From contig JABLXH010000010.1 of the NCBI GenBank assembly GCA_013178155.1, positions 124,001 through 188,000 of the forward strand: a stretch of DNA of 64,000 bases. The letters are read 5' to 3'. The translations under genes and the position numbers were made by a program. This DNA comes from Armatimonadota bacterium (GTDB lineage: Bacteria; Armatimonadota; Zipacnadia; Zipacnadales; UBA11051). The notes under the pieces are model-generated. The model was not told where the DNA came from and searched no databases. It saw nothing but the letters and a program-made list of their open reading frames with translations. This document shows positions 8,778 to 17,059 of the stretch, one piece after another (positions within the stretch are counted from its first letter, which is position 1; each line of letters begins with the position of its first letter).

Positions 8778-11700
8778 TGCTTTCACCCCCCGTCGCGGAT
8801 AGGGCGTCATCAGGCGCAGCTACCGCCGCCTTTGCCTCCATGCGCGTGCGCGAGTAGCGGCAGATGGTGCGATAGGTGCAGTGAGTGAGGCATCTGTCAG
8901 CCGGGAGGGGCGGGAAGATACCAGCCCTGAGGCCCTTCACACTGGCCTTGATGGCGTCCAGGCAGCTTTCCACAACCGTCTGGAGGTCCGACTTGCTGGG
9001 AACCTTCTTGAGGTGCGCTTTGCCCCGGACCTGGTAGTAACCACAGCCCTCGACAACGGCCTCCTTGTACGCGTCGAGGGCCTTGAGGCCCTGCACATAG
9101 AGCGGAAGCTGAGTCGCCAGGCCCTGCCTCACCTTCGTCTCAGTGGGCCCCTCACCGCTCTTGTAGTCATAGACCTTGACGCCACCCCCGATGACCTGAT
9201 CCACGCGGTCTATCCGCCCCACCACTCTCAGATCATTGTCAGCGAGATACATCTCATAGGGCAGCTCACAGTCCCGGACATACTCCTGCGGCCCCTTGGG
9301 CCCTCCCTGCTGCACCTTGACCTCATTCCTGAGCACCGCCAGCAGGTCCCTGGATACCTGCTTGTAGAGCACGGCAGCCAGTGCCTTGTGCGGTAGCAGT
9401 CCCACCGTCTCGGTCTCTTTCCAGACCGTATCGAGGCATTGGGCCATCCGCTCCTGCTCCGTCTCCAGGTCGGACTCCGACAGCGGAACCTCCTTCCGGT
9501 CAGCGGGCATTTCCCTGAAGAAGTTGGCCAGCACGCGGTGCATGAGGTTGCCAAGGTCTGTGGCCTGGAGGTCCTCATCCGGATCCTCCAGCTCCTGCAG
9601 GCGCAGCACGCGCTGGAGGAAGAAGCGCATCGGGCATTGCGCGTAGGTGTCGAACTGACTGGCCGAAAAGACGTGGTCTGGGCCGAAGAGCGGTCCGGCC
9701 AGCAGTTTCCTGATCTCCGCGTCGCCCATTACCCCGTCGTAGGCATCGGGGGCCGCCGCCGATTGCCGCTTGGCCTCGAATGCAATCCGGTCCACAATGC
9801 TGTCCGCACTATCCTGGTCCAGCAGGTCGGCGAGAAGACCCTTGACCTGTCCCGGCTCGCTCTGCCCACAGACAGCCGTCAACAGTTCCTCCAGGCTGGC
9901 GGCCTGATGAGCGGGGCTAGCGATCACCTTGGACCGGCTGACGAGCTTCTGTTGCTGAGCCCAGCCAGGGTGCGTTTCCAGCAGGTCCTCCAGAAGTGAC
10001 GAGCGCAGTTGCTGGGCCCCCCTGGCGTCGCTGGTGGGCCAGGTGAGGGTGAGCGTCTCGCCGGCCGCTCCGACAGCGCGATGAAAGTGCATCGTCTCGC
10101 GAGCCCGCTGGCTTTCCCGGGTGCTCAGCACCAACCGCCCGTCGTATCGAAGGGATTGCCGCGCTCCCTCGTCAAAGAAGGCGTCGGGGCCGATCTGCTG
10201 CGGGAACTCGCCCTCGCGCAGTCCCAGGACGTAGACATGAGGGAAGCGATGTCCCGCTACCTGGTCCGCCGAAACGACGCGGACCGCGCCCCCCCAGTCG
10301 GTCTCGCGGGGCAAGCGTTCGGTGGCGACGGCGGCAGTGACGAAGGCCTGCAGGTCATGGAAAGCGCTTTCCCCGGCCGCAGAGGCCGCGGTCCCCAGCA
10401 CGTCGGTCGCCTCACCGTATTCGCGCAGCAGACCGAAGAGCCGCAGCAAGGCGGCCCGGTCACGGGCGATGAGATCGCGGTCAGTGTCCTGACCATCGGT
10501 CTTGGTCGGCAGGCTCTCAGCCCGCTCCACCACCCCCAGGGCCTGAAGCGCGTTGGTCAGGGCCTGCACGGCGGCCTTCGCGCTATTGGCCGTCTCCAGC
10601 GGCTGCAGAAGCTCCCGCAGCCTGGTGAACAGCGACTGGGCCCTCTCGCACTGCTCTTGCGCTTGCTCAATGAGGCTTACGTCGCGCACGCGGTTGCCTT
10701 CCGCGTCCTCGGTCTGGCCCTTAGACGCCGCCTGATGCTCCGCCTGCAGGCGCTCTTGCAGCAACAAGAGCTGCTTGGCCCAGTGGTCAGGTCCGCTGAT
10801 GACGTGGGCCTCCCGCGCCACGCGCTCGAAAGCCTCCGCCGACAGCGATGGCGTCCCGGTGCCCTGATGCAACTTGCCTTCATCCACGTAGGTGGAGTTC
10901 AGCAACTGCACCACATCGTCACGCTGGAAGTCCCCCTCCAGAACCCGCAGAACGTCCAGCACGGCCTGCACCGCCGGCGACTGGCCCAGGAGTGGCCCCC
11001 GCGGCAGTTCGACCGGCAGTCCATAGGACTGGAACACCTCCCGCAGCACCGTCTCGTAGGCGTCCAGTGAACGGACCACCACGGCATGGTCTTCCGGATC
11101 GCCGCCTGTGGCCTGGAGGCGTGACTTGATGGCGCGGGCCACTTCGCGGACCTCCGCCAGAGGCCCGGGGGCGCCGATGATGGTCACGCGCTCGTCCGGG
11201 ATGTCGTCTGGCCCCTGAAGCCACTCCACCTGGGCCTCGGGCCACAAGCCGAGCAGTTCGTCTTGTGTGGCCTTCGCTAGCGGGAACGACTCGCCGTCCT
11301 TCTCCAGGCAGAGGGTGATGACAACCCCCTCAGCCCCCTCCGCCAGCAGCCGCAGGATGTCAAGCTGCGCCCTGGTGAACTCGTCAAAGCCGTCCACCAG
11401 CAGGAGCTTCAGGCTCTCCAGCGGCTTTTGCTTCCCATCCTGCAGGAGATCGTGCAACTCCCACAGCAGGCCCGGCTCATCGTGCAAGCCGACCGTCTTC
11501 AAGCGTTGCTGGTAGGCAAGGTAGACCTCATGCAGCACCGGCGTGACCGGATGGTTCCCAAGACCCGCTTCGTTGGCCAGCTCCAGCCACTGGTCCGCAC
11601 TCACCCGGGACTGCTTGAGTTCCATTATCAGGCGTCCCAGCCCGGCGACAAAGCCTGGAAGATTGGCCACGGGTCCCAGTTTGCCAGCGACACCGTCGCG

Positions 11701-12024
11701 ATAGAGCTTCTGGACGACATCCGTCAGGAGCAACTCGCGTTGCGCCCCCGAAAGCCGCCGGGCGGGCTCGTGGTTGGCCTCCAGCACGGCTTCGGCCAGG
11801 GAGAGGAAGGTGAACAGCCGCGGGTCGTAGAGGCCTGGCAGACCAGCATCGAGGAGTGCCAGCGATGTCTCCTGGCGGTGCTCGGCGCTCGGCACCAGGA
11901 ACAGGGCCCGATCGGCTGCTCTGGGATCGTCCGTGTGGCCTTGGAGCCAGGTGACATATCGCTGTTGCGCCTGTGCCGACTTCCCACTGCCAGGCGGTCC
12001 GCAGAGCAGCAGAACCTGGGTCAT
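8770..12024 (-). CDS. addB: ATP-dependent helicase/nuclease subunit B (AddB)
   Basis: 1,084 aa, close to the usual AddB length. The N-terminus has a Walker A 'CGPPGSGKSAQ' and a degenerate helicase core typical of AddB. The C-terminal PD-(D/E)XK nuclease shows 'QFDTYAQCPMRFFL', 'GRIDRVD' and 'VYDYKSGEG'. A 4Fe-4S cysteine set (one Cys in QCPMRF plus C-x3-C-x5-C near residues 1050-1060) is the family's structural cluster. The partner is AddA. The ATG at 12024 overlaps the stop of the GHL10-like gene (ATGA), and its stop overlaps addA, so all three are tightly coupled. A DNA-repair gene translated directly behind a glycoside-hydrolase-like gene is odd. Confidence 0.92.
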   Translation of the reverse strand: MTQVLLLCGPPGSGKSAQAQQRYVTWLQGHTDDPRAADRALFLVPSAEHRQETSLALLDAGLPGLYDPRLFTFLSLAEAVLEANHEPARRLSGAQRELLLTDVVQKLYRDGVAGKLGPVANLPGFVAGLGRLIMELKQSRVSADQWLELANEAGLGNHPVTPVLHEVYLAYQQRLKTVGLHDEPGLLWELHDLLQDGKQKPLESLKLLLVDGFDEFTRAQLDILRLLAEGAEGVVITLCLEKDGESFPLAKATQDELLGLWPEAQVEWLQGPDDIPDERVTIIGAPGPLAEVREVARAIKSRLQATGGDPEDHAVVVRSLDAYETVLREVFQSYGLPVELPRGPLLGQSPAVQAVLDVLRVLEGDFQRDDVVQLLNSTYVDEGKLHQGTGTPSLSAEAFERVAREAHVISGPDHWAKQLLLLQERLQAEHQAASKGQTEDAEGNRVRDVSLIEQAQEQCERAQSLFTRLRELLQPLETANSAKAAVQALTNALQALGVVERAESLPTKTDGQDTDRDLIARDRAALLRLFGLLREYGEATDVLGTAASAAGESAFHDLQAFVTAAVATERLPRETDWGGAVRVVSADQVAGHRFPHVYVLGLREGEFPQQIGPDAFFDEGARQSLRYDGRLVLSTRESQRARETMHFHRAVGAAGETLTLTWPTSDARGAQQLRSSLLEDLLETHPGWAQQQKLVSRSKVIASPAHQAASLEELLTAVCGQSEPGQVKGLLADLLDQDSADSIVDRIAFEAKRQSAAAPDAYDGVMGDAEIRKLLAGPLFGPDHVFSASQFDTYAQCPMRFFLQRVLRLQELEDPDEDLQATDLGNLMHRVLANFFREMPADRKEVPLSESDLETEQERMAQCLDTVWKETETVGLLPHKALAAVLYKQVSRDLLAVLRNEVKVQQGGPKGPQEYVRDCELPYEMYLADNDLRVVGRIDRVDQVIGGGVKVYDYKSGEGPTETKVRQGLATQLPLYVQGLKALDAYKEAVVEGCGYYQVRGKAHLKKVPSKSDLQTVVESCLDAIKASVKGLRAGIFPPLPADRCLTHCTYRTICRYSRTRMEAKAAVAAPDDALSATGGESNG

Positions 12025-13637
12025 CGGTCGTGATCAGCCTCCGGAGTAGTCGCGTCGGGGCTTACCAGTCGCCCCGGTGCGAAGGTGTGGGAGTAGCAGA
12101 TCTCCAGTACGCATCGGCGCACTTCGATGGACCCGCTGAACCCGGCGTAATGGCGCTCGCGCCGCAGACACAGCTCGTTGCCGCCCTGCCGCAAGGCCCC
12201 GACAGGAACATCGAAGCCCAGGATGTCATTCCAGCAGCCGTGGTCGTAGTGGTTGTAGTGGTAGCCGTTCCATGCTACCGGCTGGCCACCGACCAGCACG
12301 GTGACGTCATCGTGGTGGTTGAGGCCCTTCAGATCGAGGCGAAGGACGGCCCGACAGTCGGCGAAGCGCGGGTGTCGGGTGTCGTCAGCCACGCGCAGGG
12401 TGTATCGGGCCTCGGTCTCGCCCGGTCGGAGGCGCCAGCGACTCTCCCACCACTCGTTGCCGTAGATCTGAGCATCCCAGGGCCACAGGGTGGCCACGTA
12501 CTGTTTGTCCCCTGCGGCCATCCGTCCGGGGTCCGCCAGTTCGGTCAGCATGGCGCGATCGAAGGGACCGTCGGCACAGGTGAAGTTGAAGAGGCTGATC
12601 CCGTCAGCGCCACTGGCGTAGTGATTCAGGGCGACCGCCCGCAGGTAGGGGAGGGAAGGAGGGCCGAAGCCGTCCTCGACCCCGTTGCCGGGGCGCAGGC
12701 CCTGGCCCCCGCCGCCGCTGCTGACGACCCAGTGGAGTTGCCCCTCCACACCCGGGAACACCCGGCAGCCCGAAAGACGGCTCTGCGCCACCCACCAGTC
12801 GCAGGGCGCGTCGGGCGTGTGGTCGCCTACACCACCCAGAGTGATCTGATCCAGGAGACCCTCACGCAGCCAATGGTCCACCGCCAGGCCGCTGGCGAGA
12901 CACACCTTTGGGTCATACTCAAACCGGGCGCTGAGGGTCTTGCCGCGCGGTGCCGTCAGGTCCCGCAGCCGGCGAACCAGGTCGGTCATTAGCGGTGCGC
13001 CGGCGCTCTCGGCCCCAGGTCGAAACCAGGGTCGGAACCGCGTGAAATCCAGGTCCAGGCCATCCACCTCGTAGCTGTCCAGCACCTCCGTGAGCTGCCG
13101 CAGGCGGTAGGCATGAACCTCCGGCCGGGCGTAGTCGAGCGCACCGTCCGGCAGCAGCAGCTCCGGATGGGCCGCCAGCCAGGGCGACTGCAGTTCCGGG
13201 AAGTACCAGCGGCCATCGGGGAGGCGGTAGGTGTGGTGGCGGTCGTTCATCCGCAGCGAGAACTGGCAGGCCAGGCCATGGTCGTGGCAGACCTCGCTGA
13301 CGATCCGCAATGGGTCGGTTCCGTGCTCTGCCAGCCAGCGCAGCGTCTCCCGCATGCGCAACACGTGCATGGTGTCGCAGGTATCCAGTGACTGGCCCAC
13401 CACCGGCAGGAAGCGCGACCGGTAGTTGACCGCATGGCCGCCGAGCGCGCAGAACTGATAGACACTCACGGCCGTGTCGGCGACGGCGCCGACCGTTGCC
13501 CGCACGACGTCGTCAGGCGACATCGGCGCCGGATAGCGCATGTAAGACGACCAGCCGTCGTCGTTGTAGATGAGCTGTCTTGCGGGGTTGTCCACGGCCT
13601 CGCGGCAGAACTCCCGGAGATGCTTTTCGGTGCACAC
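12021..13637 (-). CDS. Glycosyl-hydrolase-like TIM-barrel protein (GHL10/DUF187-like) with C-terminal beta domain
   Basis: 538 aa with no clear signal peptide. Residues about 20-330 look like a (beta/alpha)8 barrel of the GHL10 type: an early 'NDDGW' strand, a His-Asp-His after strand 3 and 'VDGLDLDFTRF' (191-201), where acidic residues end a strand as in retaining glycosidases. The last 150 residues are a beta-sandwich, probably carbohydrate-binding. The start is GTG at 13637, because an in-frame TAG lies immediately upstream and the ribosome-binding site is weak. The stop overlaps addB by ATGA. The substrate is unknown. The exact family is my recollection of motif style, not a database match. 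Confidence 0.6.
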   Translation of the reverse strand: MCTEKHLREFCREAVDNPARQLIYNDDGWSSYMRYPAPMSPDDVVRATVGAVADTAVSVYQFCALGGHAVNYRSRFLPVVGQSLDTCDTMHVLRMRETLRWLAEHGTDPLRIVSEVCHDHGLACQFSLRMNDRHHTYRLPDGRWYFPELQSPWLAAHPELLLPDGALDYARPEVHAYRLRQLTEVLDSYEVDGLDLDFTRFRPWFRPGAESAGAPLMTDLVRRLRDLTAPRGKTLSARFEYDPKVCLASGLAVDHWLREGLLDQITLGGVGDHTPDAPCDWWVAQSRLSGCRVFPGVEGQLHWVVSSGGGGQGLRPGNGVEDGFGPPSLPYLRAVALNHYASGADGISLFNFTCADGPFDRAMLTELADPGRMAAGDKQYVATLWPWDAQIYGNEWWESRWRLRPGETEARYTLRVADDTRHPRFADCRAVLRLDLKGLNHHDDVTVLVGGQPVAWNGYHYNHYDHGCWNDILGFDVPVGALRQGGNELCLRRERHYAGFSGSIEVRRCVLEICYSHTFAPGRLVSPDATTPEADHDR

Positions 13638-13750
13638 CTATTCGACGTGCGCTGCTACCTCTCCTCGGAGTTCGGGACAGACGGGGCGAGCACCGACCGC
13701 GCACAAGCCAGCAGCCGGTGGCGAAAACGAGAAGCCGCCGGCGTGGCCCT

Positions 13751-14158
13751 CTAGACCGACAGGGCCACGGCGCTGCTGAGGGCCTCGCGGAGGTCACCCA
13801 CGCGGCACGGTTTGGGCAGACACGGTTGGCCCGTGGCCTCCACCATGCGGTACGCGTCGTCCATGCCCATCGAGCCGGTGATGAAAATGAACCGCCGCGC
13901 CATCTCGGGGCGCCGGGCCCGGCAGGCCCAGTACAGGTCAGTGCCCACCATGCCCGGCATCATCAGGTCGCACAGCACTGCACTGTAGTCCCGGTAGACC
14001 AGCAGCGGCAGGGCCTCCTCGGCATCGGTGGCCACATCCACCTCATATCCCAGGCTGCATACCAGCATCTCCAGGATCCGTTGCACCATCGGCTCGTCGT
14101 CAACCACGAGCACCAGCGGCCGCTGAGGCGCGGCCTGGCTCTGCTCTACCTCGGGCAT
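13751..14158 (-). CDS. Stand-alone response regulator receiver protein (CheY-like, 135 aa)
   Basis: A single REC domain without output domain. Acidic pocket Asp20-Asp21 ('VVDDE'), phosphoacceptor Asp64 ('LCDLMMPGM'), Thr94 ('FITGS') and Lys116 ('LPKPC') are all present, so it should be phosphorylatable. I chose ATG 14158 over ATG 14173 because a GGGGGG stretch sits 6-7 bases before it. No histidine kinase lies in the window. It is 113 bp upstream of the GHL10-addB-addA operon on the same strand and could be cotranscribed with it. A 60-bp interrupted inverted repeat (14191-14250) lies in its upstream region. Confidence 0.9.
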   Translation of the reverse strand: MPEVEQSQAAPQRPLVLVVDDEPMVQRILEMLVCSLGYEVDVATDAEEALPLLVYRDYSAVLCDLMMPGMVGTDLYWACRARRPEMARRFIFITGSMGMDDAYRMVEATGQPCLPKPCRVGDLREALSSAVALSV

Positions 14159-14190
14159 ATCGGAACCCCCCATGCGTCCGGAAGTGGTCA

Positions 14191-14250
14191 GCGGGCTAAC
14201 GTCTCTGGATGCATTATGAACACATCCTCACAAGTCTCCGTTAAGCCCGC
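14191..14250. repeat. Interrupted inverted repeat upstream of the response regulator
   Basis: Arms GCGGGCTAAC (14191-14200) and GTTAAGCCCGC (14240-14250) pair with one bulge, and an inner GGATG/CATCC stem sits in the loop. It lies between the DUF4832 gene stop and the response regulator start. There is no T-run on either side, so a simple intrinsic terminator is unlikely. It could be an operator, an RNA hairpin or a REP-like element. Confidence 0.5.
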
Positions 14251-14280
14251 TTCAAGGTTCCGAAAAGGAGAACAGGAGCC

Positions 14281-15897
14281 CTATCGGCAGGCGACGTCCA
14301 ACCAGCCCACGATATTGACCCCATAGCTGCCAGAATCGGCGGTCCACCAGGGCACGTCGCCATTGGCCACCCGCACTGCATAGCGAGCGTCCCCGGCGAT
14401 GGTCGCTGCTGCATCGGGCAGCCACAGTCCCAGTCGGTAGCGTCCGGGCGGCAGGTTTGCCGGCAACCGCGGGCTGGCGGCAATCGTGTGCACCAGCGGC
14501 CGGAACTCGGGGTCAGCCGGGTCAAAGGGCTGCCACCGTCGCGGGTCGGCGCCCGTCGCCCCCAGGTCCCACAGCCGGTCATCCTCGCCGATGAGCACCA
14601 GCTTCACCGGCCGCGGATTGTGTAGTGTGCTGAACCCCCGGTTGATGAGGGTGACGGTTACCGGCAGCGGTTGCCCCGGCTTTCCCAGCCTTGGCATCTG
14701 CGTCGTCTGCAACTCCAGCCGGTACCCGAGGTGATCGCGGATGTACTCAAACTGCGTGCGCTCCACCCGCTCCCCCGCCGCGTTGGCGAAGTAGCCGTCG
14801 GAGATTGGCATCTTCTCGGCGGCCAACTGCTCCAGGGTGATGGGGGTCTGTAGCCAGTCGTCAATGGAGTAGGGCTTGCCCTCGCGTTCGGAGAAGCTGT
14901 GAGCCAGGCTGAAGCTGCTGTAGTGGTGCAGGCGCAGGCGCACTGCCGCCGCCAGGCCGTCTACCTTACCCCCCAGGTCGCTCCAGAACAGCTCGCCGTC
15001 CACGGCGACATACGGGCTTTGGCGGGTCATGGTGTCGAACTCGGGGTTGCCCGGCTGGCCGAACAGAGGCGCCTCAGGCCAGGTTCCGCCGTCCTGCGGT
15101 CCGGCCAGGAAGCCGTCGTTGTTGAAGCCGATGCGCGCCGTGGGCACGCCGGTATGGGCCGTGGCCGCGTCCACCTCCGCGAAACCATCGAAGGGCGCCT
15201 CGTCCAGCACCCACCGCTTGTACTTGGGCACTCGCACCTGAGTCATGCGGTCCGCTGGCAGGGCGTCCAGCACCGCGGCCACGATCTTTGCCAAGGCTGC
15301 GTGGTCGGACTCCAGGGCGTGCTCGGAGCTGTGCCACTCACCCCAGGCCCCCACGAACCCCGCCTGCATCACGAAGATGACGTCAGCATTACGCTGGATG
15401 ATGGGCTTCAGTTGGGCGATATGGGCCAGGATGCGCTCCAGCGTGGCGCCGTTGCGCCGGTCCATGTCACGCTCGTAGGCAAAGCGCAGGACCGCCTTGA
15501 GGCCATGGGCACGCAGGTTGTCAAAGGCGCCCTGCAGCCACTGCAGCTTATCGTCGGGGATGGGCCCATCGCGGTACTCGTTGAGATACACATACGTCTG
15601 CGCCAGGGTGAGACCATGGGGCTCGTACCGCGCACAGTCCTGCAGCCACCACTCGTCGGAGTAACCCGAGCTGACCTTGCCTGCCAGGTGAGCTGCCGGC
15701 CCCCAGGCGGGGCGGCCCGGCGGTTCGGCGATGAGCGTCTCGATACGCCAGCCCCGTTCCGGGTTCCGCAGGCCCAGGCGACCGTCCGGGTCGGTGGGGC
15801 GAATGCCCCGGTAGGTGACATGTTTCATATCGGCAGCACCTCCAGGGTGCGCGGCAATCAGGACGAGACAGACGACCAGGGCCAGGCGCTCTCTCAC
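14281..15897 (-). CDS. Exported DUF4874/DUF4832 protein, probable glycan-active TIM-barrel (538 aa)
   Basis: The N-terminus after the signal peptide (VRERLALVVCLVLIAA) has 'GLRNPERGWR', the hallmark opening of DUF4874. It continues through 'YVYLNEYRDGPI' and 'RFAYERD', then 'GFVGAWGEWHSSEH', typical of DUF4832, and ends in a beta-sandwich. These domains co-occur in secreted carbohydrate-related proteins, and the Glu/Asp residues at strand ends suggest a glycosidase fold. The activity is not established. I chose GTG 15897 because it overlaps the stop of the upstream polyferredoxin gene (GTGA) and starts a good signal peptide; the in-frame ATG at 15948 lies inside that gene. Confidence 0.8.
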   Translation of the reverse strand: MRERLALVVCLVLIAAHPGGAADMKHVTYRGIRPTDPDGRLGLRNPERGWRIETLIAEPPGRPAWGPAAHLAGKVSSGYSDEWWLQDCARYEPHGLTLAQTYVYLNEYRDGPIPDDKLQWLQGAFDNLRAHGLKAVLRFAYERDMDRRNGATLERILAHIAQLKPIIQRNADVIFVMQAGFVGAWGEWHSSEHALESDHAALAKIVAAVLDALPADRMTQVRVPKYKRWVLDEAPFDGFAEVDAATAHTGVPTARIGFNNDGFLAGPQDGGTWPEAPLFGQPGNPEFDTMTRQSPYVAVDGELFWSDLGGKVDGLAAAVRLRLHHYSSFSLAHSFSEREGKPYSIDDWLQTPITLEQLAAEKMPISDGYFANAAGERVERTQFEYIRDHLGYRLELQTTQMPRLGKPGQPLPVTVTLINRGFSTLHNPRPVKLVLIGEDDRLWDLGATGADPRRWQPFDPADPEFRPLVHTIAASPRLPANLPPGRYRLGLWLPDAAATIAGDARYAVRVANGDVPWWTADSGSYGVNIVGWLDVACR

Positions 15898-17027
15898 CGC
15901 CGTGGGCTCTCCTCTCCCGGCACCGGTGCCGGCGGCCTCAGGCCCCACCGTAAAGCGCCCACCGGGCAGGTTCGCAGGCAGGCCCCGCAGGCGAAGCAGT
16001 CCTGGGCGAAGGGCCGGCGGGCACGCAGTCCGGCCATGCTATGGGTGGGACAAGCTCGCTCGCAGGCTTTGCAGTGGATGCAGGTGTCGTGGTTGATGCG
16101 AACCCGCGCCAGCGCCAGTCGTTCGCTCAGCCAGGACACCAGCCCAAAAGGGCAGAAGAACGTGCACCACGGCCGGTAGACAAACAGCCCCGCGATCAGC
16201 ATGCCAACGGCCACGCCGACAGCCAGCGGTGCCCCCAAGCGAAAGACCCGAAACGGGTCAACCGGTTCCAGGATATCGAGGGGGATAAGCAGCGCACAGC
16301 CAGCGATGGCAGCGAAGGTGGTGGCGCGGACTGCGTTGCTCAGCCAGAAGGGAGGCTTCCACCGCGGAACTGGCACATGCGACACCAGGTCCTGTAACGT
16401 TCCGAACTGGCAGCCCCAGCCACAAAACACCTTGTTGCCGATAATAGTCATCAGCATGAAACCCACAAACGCCAGGAGGCGGGGTGGGAAGATCACGCCG
16501 CTTTCGCCGTAGAGCACCAGACCGTCCTTGATCGTGCCCGGCGCGTTGGGTTCGACGCCCAGCCACACGCCAAAGACCAGTGAAGCGAGAGCCAGCAGAC
16601 TGACGCGCAGAGCCAGAGTGATCCGCACCCGGGTCAGCAGGACCATGGCTGCCAGGAAGAACACCACCCATAGCCCGAACTTCAGCCGGATCCTGCGCCA
16701 GTCCTTGCTGGCGGCCTCAGCGGCCACCGGGTTGAGCCTCGCTACCGCAGCCTGAAGCGCCTGCGGCTGCAAGCCATGCTGGTCCATCACCTCGCCCAGA
16801 GGCCGAGACAGGTCTAAGGCGGGCGGCAGGCCCAACTCCCGCGCCAGGGCGCTGGCCTCCACACCGCGCTGTTGTGCGAAGGCCGAGAATGGCAGCTGCC
16901 TGGCTGCAGCGCCCTCTGCCTTCTGCTCCCCGTGCTGGGCATAGGATGGCGCGGTGGCGGCTGTCATCCAGAGCAATAGGCTGGCGGTCGGCAGCACCAG
17001 CGCCGCGCAAGCCTGCGCGCTGAGCAT
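15894..17027 (-). CDS. NapH/CcoG-type membrane polyferredoxin (4Fe-4S)
   Basis: 377 aa from ATG 17027, which is preceded by a GAGGGGGA site. An N-terminal membrane anchor or signal is followed by a soluble segment (about 40-105) and four or five further membrane helices. 'FCGWGCQFGTLQD' (201-213) and 'CTFFCPFGLVSW' are the paired Cys motifs of NapH/NosR/CcoG-type electron carriers. Two 4Fe-4S ferredoxin motifs follow: 'CIHCKACERACP' and 'CFACGACLRTCP'. Such proteins pass electrons between quinol or flavin donors and periplasmic reductases. No napA, nosZ or other reductase lies nearby. The stop overlaps the DUF4832 gene, so its partner may be unusual. Confidence 0.85.
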   Translation of the reverse strand: MLSAQACAALVLPTASLLLWMTAATAPSYAQHGEQKAEGAAARQLPFSAFAQQRGVEASALARELGLPPALDLSRPLGEVMDQHGLQPQALQAAVARLNPVAAEAASKDWRRIRLKFGLWVVFFLAAMVLLTRVRITLALRVSLLALASLVFGVWLGVEPNAPGTIKDGLVLYGESGVIFPPRLLAFVGFMLMTIIGNKVFCGWGCQFGTLQDLVSHVPVPRWKPPFWLSNAVRATTFAAIAGCALLIPLDILEPVDPFRVFRLGAPLAVGVAVGMLIAGLFVYRPWCTFFCPFGLVSWLSERLALARVRINHDTCIHCKACERACPTHSMAGLRARRPFAQDCFACGACLRTCPVGALRWGLRPPAPVPGEESPRR

Positions 17028-17059
17028 CGGCCTCCCCCTCGTCTTCGCCTTGTGCGAGT

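Noticed and set aside
5070-13637. An anti-phage defence island around addAB
   Set aside because: No restriction, CRISPR, toxin-antitoxin, BREX or mobile genes are adjacent; AddAB is general repair machinery.
14899-16179. 426-codon open frame on the plus strand across the DUF4832 and polyferredoxin genes
   Set aside because: It crosses the junction of two well-supported minus-strand genes and has no recognisable motif.
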